This document shows, piece by piece, positions 8,060 through 16,256 of a stretch of DNA of 28,462 nucleotides. The notes under the pieces are model-generated. The model did no database searches and was not told where the DNA came from. It saw only the letters and a list, made by a program, of their open reading frames with translations. The DNA comes from CAZOVB01 sp964583095. GTDB lineage: Bacteria; Planctomycetota; Phycisphaerae; SM23-33. The DNA lies in assembly GCA_964583095.1 (NCBI GenBank), contig CAZOVB010000060.1:1-28462 (forward strand), in the 5' to 3' direction. The position numbers and the translations under genes were made by a program. Position 1 is the first letter of the stretch. Each line of letters starts with the position of its first letter.

Positions 8060-8548
8060 CTACTCCTCGACGAGGGATGATTCTCCGGTGTAGGTGGAGG
8101 GATCCTTACCGTCTTCGATCCAGGAGATCTTGTCTACGCGCCGCTGGTGCCGGCCTCCGCCTTCGAACTTCGTTTCCAGCCAGCCCGAGACGATTCGCCG
8201 GATCAGCTCCTCGCCCAGGACGTCGCTGGCCAGGCAGAGCACGTTGGTATTGTTGTGACGTCGTGACATCTGTGCGGTCAGTTCATCGTGACACAAGGCT
8301 GCACGAATCCCCCGCACCTTGTTGGCGCAGATATCCATCCCGATCCCGCTGCCACAGATGAGAATGCCACGCTCAGCCTTTCCATCCGCCACGCAACGCG
8401 CAGCCGGGTAGGCGGTATCCGGGTAGTCGCAGCTATGGCTGCTGTTGGTTCCCATATCCAGAATCTCGTGTCCCATTTCGCTGAGCAGGACGGAGATTCT
8501 CTCTTTGACTGAATGCCCTCGATGATCCGCGGCCAACGCGATTCTCAT
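8060..8548 (-). CDS. rpiB: Ribose-5-phosphate isomerase B
   Basis: RpiB interconverts ribose 5-phosphate and ribulose 5-phosphate in the non-oxidative pentose phosphate pathway; some relatives act on allose or galactose phosphates. The 162 residues carry the family features: ALAADHRG at the N-terminus, GTNSSHSCDYPD, the catalytic ICGSGIG with Cys65, and the NNTNVLCL block. The C-terminus extends 10-15 residues beyond the usual end. The ATG overlaps the stop of the upstream fusion gene by four bases (ATGA), so translation is probably coupled. The neighbour order (TsaC/Sua5, LMW phosphatase, RpiB) is the same as ywlC-ywlE-ywlF in Bacillus, which supports the assignment. Confidence 0.95.
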   Translation of the reverse strand: MRIALAADHRGHSVKERISVLLSEMGHEILDMGTNSSHSCDYPDTAYPAARCVADGKAERGILICGSGIGMDICANKVRGIRAALCHDELTAQMSRRHNNTNVLCLASDVLGEELIRRIVSGWLETKFEGGGRHQRRVDKISWIEDGKDPSTYTGESSLVEE

Positions 8549-9657
8549 ATCTTCCCTTCATCGATCAAAGCGACCACCGCGTCTTGGATCTGCCTGGCGG
8601 TGGCAAGGTATACGTCTTGTCCTGCCCCGATTGGATCGGTCACTTCCTGACTGCTCGAAAGCGGCAGGATTTTCTCGGCTTCGTCCGGTGCCAGCCGAAC
8701 CACTTCCTGGACGTGACGGCCCGTCATACAGAATACCACATCGGCCCATTGTATCAAATCCCGGGTGAGTTTGCTGCTGCGATGCGAGGAAATGTCTGCC
8801 CCGAGTGCCTGGGCGGCCTTTTGAGCCTCGGCGGTGGCTTCGACACCGGCAGCAGCCATGATACCGGCAGAGAGGACTTCATAGAACCGCTCGGGAAGCT
8901 GGCTGACGCGGCAGCGGTGGCTTTGGGCAAGCTTCTGCTTGGCGATTCCCTCGGCCATCGGGCTGCGACAGGTATTGCCGGTGCAGACGAAGATGATCCG
9001 GCGCTTGACAGCCCGCACCACATCCGAAGCCTCCACCGCCCCGATTCGCAGCGGTTCGATCTTGCCCGGGCTTACGCGGACGATCGTGGAATCCTGGCCG
9101 CAGCGGGTCCGGCCATGGTCCAGAAGAAGGTCGATCCTGCCCTCCAGGTCTCTCAGGACATCCGCCCCATCGCGGGGAGAAGCTCTGCCGGCCAGGTTCG
9201 CACTGGGCGCGACCACCGGCTGCATGACCGCGTCGAGCATCTGTGTTGCGACCGGCTCGTCGGGGCAGCGCAGGCCAATCCATCCGTCGCTGCAGAGCAG
9301 GTCGCTGAGATCTCGTTCCGGCTGGGACGGATCGGGGACGCTCCCGCCTGTCTGCACGACCAGCGTTACGGGTCCGGGCCAGCATCGCTGGATCAGGCGT
9401 CGTGCTTCGCTGCACATCGCGGGGACCAGTTGCTTAGCCCGCTCGGGCGAGCCGATATGCACGCTGAAGGGCCTGGAGGGGCGGTCCTTCAACTCGCGAA
9501 GCCTCTGGAGAGACTCTGTGCAGGTGGCTACGACTGCGATGCCGTAGACCGTCTCGGTCGGAAAGCCGACCAGCTTTCCGGCTCGCAGAGCCTGCGCACC
9601 GCGGAGAGCGGCGTCGGCAGCGGAGATCTTTTCGGGTATCTGTAGAACTTCGGTCAC
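8545..9657 (-). CDS. Fusion of TsaC/Sua5-type threonylcarbamoyl-AMP synthase and YwlE-type LMW phosphatase
   Basis: Two enzymes are joined in one 370-residue chain. Residues ~10-215 are a YrdC/TsaC domain, which makes threonylcarbamoyl-AMP for the t6A37 modification of ANN-decoding tRNAs; visible are GFPTETVYGI, the KDRPSRPF block, WPGPVTLVV and APSANLAG. The C-terminal Sua5 domain is absent. Instead residues ~219-370 form a low-molecular-weight phosphatase, with the P-loop CTGNTCRS (Cys225, Arg231) and the general acid Asp341 in DPIG. Thr229 occupies the place of Thr11 in Bacillus YwlE, a residue known to favour phosphoarginine over phosphotyrosine, so an arginine phosphatase is the likelier reading. 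The start is GTG in a GTGA overlap with the upstream gene, and the 3' end overlaps rpiB by ATGA. Confidence 0.93.
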   Translation of the reverse strand: MTEVLQIPEKISAADAALRGAQALRAGKLVGFPTETVYGIAVVATCTESLQRLRELKDRPSRPFSVHIGSPERAKQLVPAMCSEARRLIQRCWPGPVTLVVQTGGSVPDPSQPERDLSDLLCSDGWIGLRCPDEPVATQMLDAVMQPVVAPSANLAGRASPRDGADVLRDLEGRIDLLLDHGRTRCGQDSTIVRVSPGKIEPLRIGAVEASDVVRAVKRRIIFVCTGNTCRSPMAEGIAKQKLAQSHRCRVSQLPERFYEVLSAGIMAAAGVEATAEAQKAAQALGADISSHRSSKLTRDLIQWADVVFCMTGRHVQEVVRLAPDEAEKILPLSSSQEVTDPIGAGQDVYLATARQIQDAVVALIDEGKI

Positions 9658-11723
9658 GGGGAGGGGGACTTTAGCTTCTCGGCCGCTTCAGCGGCCAGGG
9701 GCGATTCAGGGAATTCCTCTACGATGCGCTTTAACGTCTTTCGGGCCTGGTCGGGCTGGTCCGACCTCCGGCAGGCTTCCCAGGCCAGCATAAGCAATTT
9801 GGCCCCGTAATTCGAGACCGGGTTGGCCCGGGCGAGGATGTCCGCCTCGGCGATCACCTGCTGGAAGTCTCGCCGGCCCATGGCGGTTCGGGCTTTCATC
9901 CAGGACCAGTAGCCTTCGATCTTGTCGGCGGGCAGGTCGCTGCCCCACTGCTCGATGGTCTCAGAGGCCTCCTCATAGAGGTCCTCGAGCAGGTACGCCT
10001 CGACATGTCGGGCCAGGTTGCCCCGGTAGATTCTTTTGCTGCGGTGGCGGGCGGGAACTTCATCTCCCGCACGTCTGTAGGCCTCCAGGGCCTTGTCCCG
10101 CAAGCCTGTCCTGCGGTAGACATCTCCCATGCCGATGTGGGCATCGCGGAGCAGGCCGGGAGCCAGACCTTCGCCGATCTCCAAAGCCCGGGTGAAGTGC
10201 TTTCCGGCCGCCTCGACATCCCGAAGTTCTTCCAGGCAGAGGCGCCCCGCCAGAACCACCAACTCCACCGCCTGGCGGTTCTGCTGGGCGTTCTGCGCCG
10301 CCTCGAGCAGGGCATCAGCGCCTTTGGGTCCCTGGCCGCCGGCAATGAGCCCGTCCCGGTAGACCTTCATCGCTTCCACGAGCAAGGACCCCGGGACATC
10401 TTTGCGGGAGACCAAAGCCTCACCCCCGGCAAGAATCTGCTTATGATAGTGGGAGCTGTGGCGCCCCAGAAGCTGCAGAGCGCGGGCGTTGGCCCCGGCC
10501 GAAAGCGCGGCAAAATCGTACCCGGCCACGATGCGGGCATGCTGCCCGGAAGCATCGATTTCACGGGCCGTTATCCTCTCCCAGGGCCTCGATACGACAA
10601 TGCGATTGCTGCGCCTCAAGCGGCCCGACCCGCTCCGGGCGGTGACGGCCACCTCATAGACCCCCGGCAGGAGATAGACATGGTCCATCTCTGCCTCGGT
10701 GCCTCTCTGTCCGTCGCCGAAATCCCACTGCCACTGAACCGGGGGCAGCGTGCCGAACTTCTCCGCGGAAAACCGATACCGCTGCGTGTACCCGCCGGCC
10801 TCGAAGGCTTCGTTGGCATGTTCCCAGAGGAAGTCGATGCCCCCCCGACGTCCGAAACGGTTCATGAGTCCGGGCTCGGCGCGGGCAAAGGCGGCAAAGG
10901 CTCCGGACCCCATGGGCGCCAGGCCCTTCGCGCCGGGAGGTTGCCAGGCCACCATCGAAACCGGATACCCTCCGCTGGTAACGTGGTAGAGCTTGATCTC
11001 GTGGAGCCCGGCCTGCAGTTCTACCTGCCGACGGGCATAGTCGCGCCGGCGCGCTCTTTGGGCCCCGCCTCGCTCGATGATCAGCCGATCGTCGATGAAC
11101 AGAAACGCCGCGTTCTGGCCGGCCACCGCGAAGGTGTAGACGCCATCGTCCGGGCACAGGGCCCATCCGGTGAAGATCCGGCAGACGTTGTTCTGCGGGC
11201 CGTGAGGGTTGTGCCCGAGGCTTATTCGATCCCGCAGGTCCCGGCCCACCAGGGCCCCGGCCTGGTCGAAGACCTTCCGGGCCTCCGGGAAGGTTCGCGG
11301 ATTGCCGTCCGGATTGGCCCAGGTTTCCAGCAGCACGCCGCGTTTGATCTGGAGGGTCTTGTTCGGCTCGGGCGCCTGTTCGTTGCCGAAATAAGCGAAG
11401 TAGGACGTTTCCTCCCCGTCCAGGGCAAAGGCGACGCGGACCGTATCGCCAGGGCCTACCTGAAGGACGCGATGGGCCACGACCTTCCCGGCGGGGGTTA
11501 CGATCCGCAGGTCCCGGCCCTGCCGAGTCATCTTCCCTGCCGTCGGAAACGTCACCACCGCCAGATCATCTCCCTCGAAGCGACTCTTGACCGGCTTGTC
11601 GACTCTCAGGGCTCTTCGATAAGCCCAGTCGCTCTTCCACCAGGGCCCCTGCTGCCCATGGAGGCAGGCACAGAGCAAGCCCGGAAGCATCAAGGCGAGT
11701 ATCTGTCGACATCGTTTGTTCAT
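9654..11723 (-). CDS. Exported DUF2341 / PA14-like / PKD / TPR-like protein
   Basis: This is a large secreted or lipid-anchored protein of 689 residues. The first ~22 residues are a signal sequence ending near LLCAC, which could be a weak lipobox. Residues ~25-110 resemble DUF2341 (WWKSDWAYRRALRV). Residues ~165-275 look like a PA14-type beta-sandwich (DGVYTFAVAGQNAAFLFIDD). A PKD domain follows around 335-380 (WQWDFGDG, then HVYLLPGVYEVAV). The last ~230 residues are helical and TPR-like (KHFTRALEIGEG, DKALEAYRRAGD), ending in a bacterial-type ETPESPLAAEA-like repeat end. The ATG at 11723 begins the signal peptide; the frame stays open further upstream only because it lies opposite a GC-rich gene. 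It overlaps the following fusion gene by four bases. A role in binding carbohydrate or assembling a surface complex is possible; no catalytic site is seen. Confidence 0.8.
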   Translation of the reverse strand: MNKRCRQILALMLPGLLCACLHGQQGPWWKSDWAYRRALRVDKPVKSRFEGDDLAVVTFPTAGKMTRQGRDLRIVTPAGKVVAHRVLQVGPGDTVRVAFALDGEETSYFAYFGNEQAPEPNKTLQIKRGVLLETWANPDGNPRTFPEARKVFDQAGALVGRDLRDRISLGHNPHGPQNNVCRIFTGWALCPDDGVYTFAVAGQNAAFLFIDDRLIIERGGAQRARRRDYARRQVELQAGLHEIKLYHVTSGGYPVSMVAWQPPGAKGLAPMGSGAFAAFARAEPGLMNRFGRRGGIDFLWEHANEAFEAGGYTQRYRFSAEKFGTLPPVQWQWDFGDGQRGTEAEMDHVYLLPGVYEVAVTARSGSGRLRRSNRIVVSRPWERITAREIDASGQHARIVAGYDFAALSAGANARALQLLGRHSSHYHKQILAGGEALVSRKDVPGSLLVEAMKVYRDGLIAGGQGPKGADALLEAAQNAQQNRQAVELVVLAGRLCLEELRDVEAAGKHFTRALEIGEGLAPGLLRDAHIGMGDVYRRTGLRDKALEAYRRAGDEVPARHRSKRIYRGNLARHVEAYLLEDLYEEASETIEQWGSDLPADKIEGYWSWMKARTAMGRRDFQQVIAEADILARANPVSNYGAKLLMLAWEACRRSDQPDQARKTLKRIVEEFPESPLAAEAAEKLKSPSP

Positions 11724-11733
11724 AGGCCCGTGG

Positions 11734-11743
11734 ATTCTATCAT
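11734..11743. promoter_or_regulatory. Candidate overlapping divergent -10 elements
   Basis: On the minus strand this reads TAGAAT (11739-11734), preceded by TGA as an extended -10, with a weak TCGAGA 18 bases upstream. The predicted start, near 11727, lies only about 4 bases before the ATG at 11723, which has no Shine-Dalgarno sequence, so a nearly leaderless message is possible. On the plus strand TATCAT (11738-11743) overlaps it and could serve the HAD gene. Both are pattern matches. Confidence 0.3.
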
Positions 11744-11828
11744 GGAAAATGCCCTCTTCTCGATGGTAAATTCCAGGCTGAGATGCAATTACCCTTTTAC
11801 AACCCAGCCGCTGGGAGATGGTTCTGAC

Positions 11829-12410
11829 GTGCAGGCGTTTGCGGGCATAATTTTCGACATGGATGGGACCCTCATCGAGCCGACCCTGGACTTCCTCTGG
11901 GTGCGAGAGCAGTTGGGCATCGATCCGGAAAAAGACATTCTCACGGCCATCGATGCCATGGCCCCACAGGAGGCCTCCCGGGCCGCAAGCTGGCTGCACC
12001 GGCAGGAACTCGAAGGCGTCTCCCGGGCCCGTCTGATGCCATCGGCCAAAGCGACGCTCCAGGAATGCAGACAGGCGGGACTTCGCCTGGCCCTGCTGAC
12101 CCGCAACAGCGCCCAGGCGATGCAGATCGCCCTGGAACGAATCGGCCCGGAGTTTTTCGATGTCACTCTCTCGCGCGAATCGGGCCCCATCAAGCCCGAG
12201 CCCGATGGGATCCTGCACTGCTGCCGGCGGATGAAGATCCCGCCCCAGGCCGCTGCCGCGGTGGGAGACTTCAAGTACGATCTGGTCGCCGCAAACGCAG
12301 CCGGGGCTGTTAGTATTCTCCTGGCAACAGGCCCCGTGCCGGCCTTTGCCGACCTGGCCGATCACGTGATCCGGTCCCTCGATGAGTTACCTGCCCTGCT
12401 GAGGAACTAA
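11829..12410 (+). CDS. HAD-superfamily phosphatase
   Basis: This 193-residue haloacid dehalogenase-like hydrolase probably removes phosphate from a small substrate in the cytoplasm. Motif I is DMDGT with both aspartates, motif II is LLTRN, the motif III lysine is in GPIKPEP, and motif IV is VGDFKYD. A helical cap lies between motifs I and II, and the layout resembles phosphoglycolate phosphatase or pyrophosphatase PpaX types, though shorter. The GTG at 11829 has GGGAG at 11813-11817 and places motif I near residue 11, as is usual. ATGs at 11742 and 11763 are in frame but would add an atypical N-terminus. The permease gene starts at the very next base after the stop, so the two are almost certainly co-transcribed. 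Confidence 0.85.
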   Translation: MQAFAGIIFDMDGTLIEPTLDFLWVREQLGIDPEKDILTAIDAMAPQEASRAASWLHRQELEGVSRARLMPSAKATLQECRQAGLRLALLTRNSAQAMQIALERIGPEFFDVTLSRESGPIKPEPDGILHCCRRMKIPPQAAAAVGDFKYDLVAANAAGAVSILLATGPVPAFADLADHVIRSLDELPALLRN

Positions 12411-13638
12411 GTGGCCTATTTGCCTTTAGCCAACGTGTTGCACCACAAGCTGGCCAGCCTTTTTTCGGCCCTGGGCATCGGCGTGGGCATCTGCATGTTC
12501 ATTACGCTCAGCGGGCTGACCCGAGGAAGCCTCTTCGAGGTCGCCCGGCGCTGGGAAGGAGTCGACGCGGATCTTCTCGTGCTGCCCTCCCTGCGGCCCG
12601 ATGACATCTCTTCGCTTACCGGGGGCGGGCTCAAAGACAAGCTGGCCACCATCTTGCCCCAGAGATTCCCCGACCGGATCCAGGATGTTCTGCCGGTCTT
12701 CCTGTGGCGGATCGAGCTGGCCGGGCAGGATCAGATGATCGCGGGGGCCACCAACGACGACCTGCCCTACCTGCTGAGCCACGCCCCCGCCGTCGAGGGT
12801 GCCAACCGGTTTTCGTTCTCTCGAAGCTGGGAGGAAATCTACCAGGAGCAGCTCGAGCAACAGAGAGCTGCCTACCTGGCCCGGCACGAGGATGACAGCG
12901 ACTTCCTCTTCCGGCCCGAATCGGAACCTTTTGCCCGGGCCGGCCACTTCCAGATGATCATCGACAGCCGGCTCGCCCGGGCCGGCGGATACGAACTCGG
13001 CCAGACCCTACACCAGGCAGGCCACGACTGGACCCTTGTCGGCATCGTTCCCGCCGGGGTCTATGCGCGGGCATTCATCCCCCGCCGGACGGCCCAATAC
13101 CTCTTCGCTTCCGGGGCGGAAGAATCCACCGTGCTGTTCGTCCGTCTCAAAGACGGGGTCTCCGATGCAGAGACTGCAAAGCAGATCCGTCAAATGATCG
13201 ATCACAAAGTACAGCCCCTGGATGCCTATCGGGCCATGCTCGTCAGCCAGTTCGGCGCGATGTTCGTTTATGTCGATGCGGTCAACATCCTGGCGATGGT
13301 AATCGGCTTTCTGTTCATCATGGTCACCCTGTACACGATGGTCCTCCAGCGCCGCCGGGAGATCGCCATTCTCAAGGCTTCGGGGGCTTCCAACCTCTTC
13401 ATCGTACGACAGGTGCTTGTCGAGTCTTTGCTGTTGACCGGGCTGGGGTTTCTGCTGGGGCTGGGGCTGAGTTTCCTGGCCGCTGCGGCCATCGAGACAC
13501 TCCAGCCGCTGCTGACGGTGCAGATCACCCCCGGCTGGGTGTTGCTGGCCCTGGCGGCTGCCCTGGCCGGGGCGTGCGTCAGTGCAATCTATCCCGCCTA
13601 CCGCGCCTCGCGCGTGGACATGCTCTCGGCCTTGAATT

Positions 13639-13646
<8 letters not shown>
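12411..13646 (+). CDS. FtsX/LolC/MacB-like ABC transporter permease
   Basis: This 411-residue protein has the topology of MacB, LolC/E and FtsX-type permeases: one membrane helix at ~10-35, a large extracytoplasmic domain at ~40-280, then three helices at about 289-312, 339-362 and 375-397. The FtsX domain at the C-terminus shows the typical RRREIAILKASGAS coupling segment and ends with YPAYRASRVDMLSALNYE. Such permeases do not pump through a classical channel; they drive lipoprotein release, efflux-pump motion or cell-wall enzyme activation. The start is GTG, directly abutting the HAD stop codon. The 3' end overlaps the ATPase gene by 8 bases, and the two should form one transporter. Confidence 0.92.
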
Positions 13647-14332
<686 letters not shown>

Positions 14333-14358
<26 letters not shown>

Positions 14359-15148
14359 TCTCGTCGGAGACAGCCTCACGGTCAAGCACTGGCTGGCTGG
14401 CTATCTGGTCGGCCTGGCCGTGGCGGCGGCGCTGTTTGCCTGGCTGATGGGAAACTTCGACTGGCGCGTGGACTATTGGACCAGTCAGGGACTGTCCCTT
14501 TCCGAAAAATGGTCGCGATTCCTGGAGGTCTTCGCCCGGACCTCTCCCGCGCTGAAGCTCCTGGGCTTTGCGATCTATCTCTCGATCTGCACAACCTTCT
14601 TTCCCCTGCCCACCGGCGGATTGGTCGCGGCGCTGGCCACACGGCAGGCCGCCCTGGCCGGCGGACTCGATGCGCCCACCATCGTCATTGCCCTGGTCAC
14701 TACGCTGGCCGTCGCACTGGTCGGGGCCGCCGCCAGCACGGTGGCCAACCTCAATGATTACTACCTGTTCACCTGGATGCTGCGAAGCCATCGCGTCGCC
14801 AAGGTCCGCAAGACCAAGACCTACCGGAAGGCCTCGGTCTGGTTCGCCCGATCGCCCATGTTCCTGCTGATCGTCTTCAACGTCATGCCGATCCCCATCG
14901 ACCTCGTTCGCCTGCTGGCCACCACCTACCGGTTTCCACGCGTCCCGTTCGCGATCGCCAACTTCATCGGCAGATTCATTCGATATGCCATCATCGCTTT
15001 CGTAACATACTGGTGGAACCTGGGCTGGATCGCCGTGGTCTCGCTCCTGACGGTGGCGATTGTTCTGGCCCTGGCCAAGCTGGCTGCGAAACTGGTTTCC
15101 CGCCTGAGAACCTCCAACGTTGGTTCCGATGAGGTGTCCAGCCAGTAA
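14333..15148 (+). CDS. VTT/DedA-like (SNARE-associated) membrane protein
   Basis: This 271-residue polytopic protein has the features of the VTT (SNARE-associated, DedA/YqaA/TVP38) group, whose members include lipid scramblases and undecaprenyl-phosphate or PE flippases. Hydrophobic segments lie near 22-40, 75-97, 120-142, 177-195, 205-230 and 235-262. The re-entrant-like FFPLPTGGLVAAL (about residues 84-96) and the later block RSPMFLLIVFNVMPIPIDLV then NFIGRFIRYAII correspond to the conserved halves of the VTT domain. The ATG lies 26 bases inside the end of the ATPase gene, so expression is coupled to the ABC transporter. The substrate is unknown; transport or scrambling of a lipid fits the context. 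Confidence 0.78.
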
Positions 15149-15194
15149 CGTCTTACCGAGAAAAACCAACCACCCCGCGCTCGGAGTGATACCC

Positions 15195-16085
15195 ATGACA
15201 AAAATCCGCATCGTTGCCTTCTCCGCCCTGCTGGCCCTGCTGGCCCTGACCGCAGCAACCCCGGCCCAGGAAGAACCCGACAAAGCTCCCGTTGGTCCGC
15301 CGGTGCCCGCGCAGGCTCTCCAGACCCTCAAGAACCTTCAGGGCGTCCCCGAGAAATATAAGACCTTCCAGGCGCAGTATCTCCACGCCACCCGCAACAT
15401 GGTGGAAGGCACGGCCGACTACCGCTGGGGTCCGTTCCTGGCCTCGGTCGAAAAGGACCCCGAAACCAGCAAGCACCAATACAAGTTCGCCGTACAGTTC
15501 AAAGCCTTCGCCCAGGAGGACGGCCCCAAAACCGCCGACCGACAGGACTGGGCCTTCGATGGGCAATGGATCACCAACGTCAAACACAAGGCCAAGCAGA
15601 TGCTGCGCATCCAGGTTGCAGCCGGCAAAGCTGCGGACAATGTCTTCCGCATCGGCGAGGGGCCCATCGTCATGCCCATCGGCCAGAAGCCCGAGGATGT
15701 CATCGAAACCTTCGAGGTGCACAACAAGCGACCGGGGTTCCTTAAAGCCCTGGCCGACTTCGAGCGGAAGGACGTCAGCGTGCAGAACCTCCCCGATGCC
15801 CGCTACCTCCTGCTGGTGACCCGCGAGAAGTACAAGAACAAGATCAACTACGTGATGGTCGAACTCTGGATCGATCCAAAGACCGACCTGCCCATGCAGA
15901 TGGTCGCCTACAAGGGGGACCACGCCGGGCTGCGAGGGATCAAGGAAGTCACCTACGGGCGCTTCGAAGACTACAAGCTCGATGAGCAGATCGACCCGGC
16001 CGTCTTCACCCCCCCCACCCCGACCAGCCCGGGATGGAAAGTCGACATCGAACGGCTCAAGAAGCCGGCTGCTCAGGCGGAATGA
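15195..16085 (+). CDS. Exported LolA/DUF1571-like protein
   Basis: This 296-residue protein begins with a signal peptide (residues 1-24, cleavage near TPAQ). The mature part is rich in beta strands. It shows the pattern of LolA/LppX-like lipid carriers and planctomycete DUF1571 proteins: YKFAVQFKAF, WITNVKHKAKQMLRIQV, and especially VMVELWIDPKTDLPMQMV followed by EVTYGRFEDYKLDEQID and a final PAVFTPPTP. The ATG at 15195 was chosen because it begins the signal peptide; the frame is open upstream from 15120. It follows the VTT gene by 46 bases on the same strand. Downstream, a ~170-base gap separates it from the GH2 gene. A role in carrying lipids or lipoproteins across the periplasm is an inference from fold resemblance and context. 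Confidence 0.7.
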   Translation: MTKIRIVAFSALLALLALTAATPAQEEPDKAPVGPPVPAQALQTLKNLQGVPEKYKTFQAQYLHATRNMVEGTADYRWGPFLASVEKDPETSKHQYKFAVQFKAFAQEDGPKTADRQDWAFDGQWITNVKHKAKQMLRIQVAAGKAADNVFRIGEGPIVMPIGQKPEDVIETFEVHNKRPGFLKALADFERKDVSVQNLPDARYLLLVTREKYKNKINYVMVELWIDPKTDLPMQMVAYKGDHAGLRGIKEVTYGRFEDYKLDEQIDPAVFTPPTPTSPGWKVDIERLKKPAAQAE

Positions 16086-16182
16086 TCCCATTTCGGGCCG
16101 TTTGCAGGGGCAGGAAATGAAAATCCTGCTGTTGAAAGGTTGTGTTTCGCCCGCCGCGTGGGCAGAATGTCCGTCTTGATTC

Positions 16183-16199
16183 GCTCCGCCTGCCGGAGC
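16183..16199. repeat. Short inverted repeat before the GH2 gene
   Basis: A 6-base stem (GCTCCG and CGGAGC) with a 5-base loop lies in the 171-base gap between the LolA-like and GH2 genes. No T-run follows, so it is a poor terminator. The gap otherwise shows only a weak promoter-like pair (TTGTGT at 16140, CAGAAT at 16163, 17 bases apart). Confidence 0.3.
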
Positions 16200-16256
16200 C
16201 TTGGCGACCCGACCAAGCCGCTTTCCTTCCCACCGCAACCTGCATAGACCTCCATC

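Noticed and set aside
10005..11828. Long plus-strand open frame in front of the HAD gene
   Set aside because: It lies opposite the exported DUF2341/PKD gene; only the part from 11829 encodes a recognisable protein with a fitting start.
11724..12365. Upstream extension of the exported DUF2341/PKD gene
   Set aside because: The signal peptide begins at 11723, and the extension lies opposite the HAD gene.
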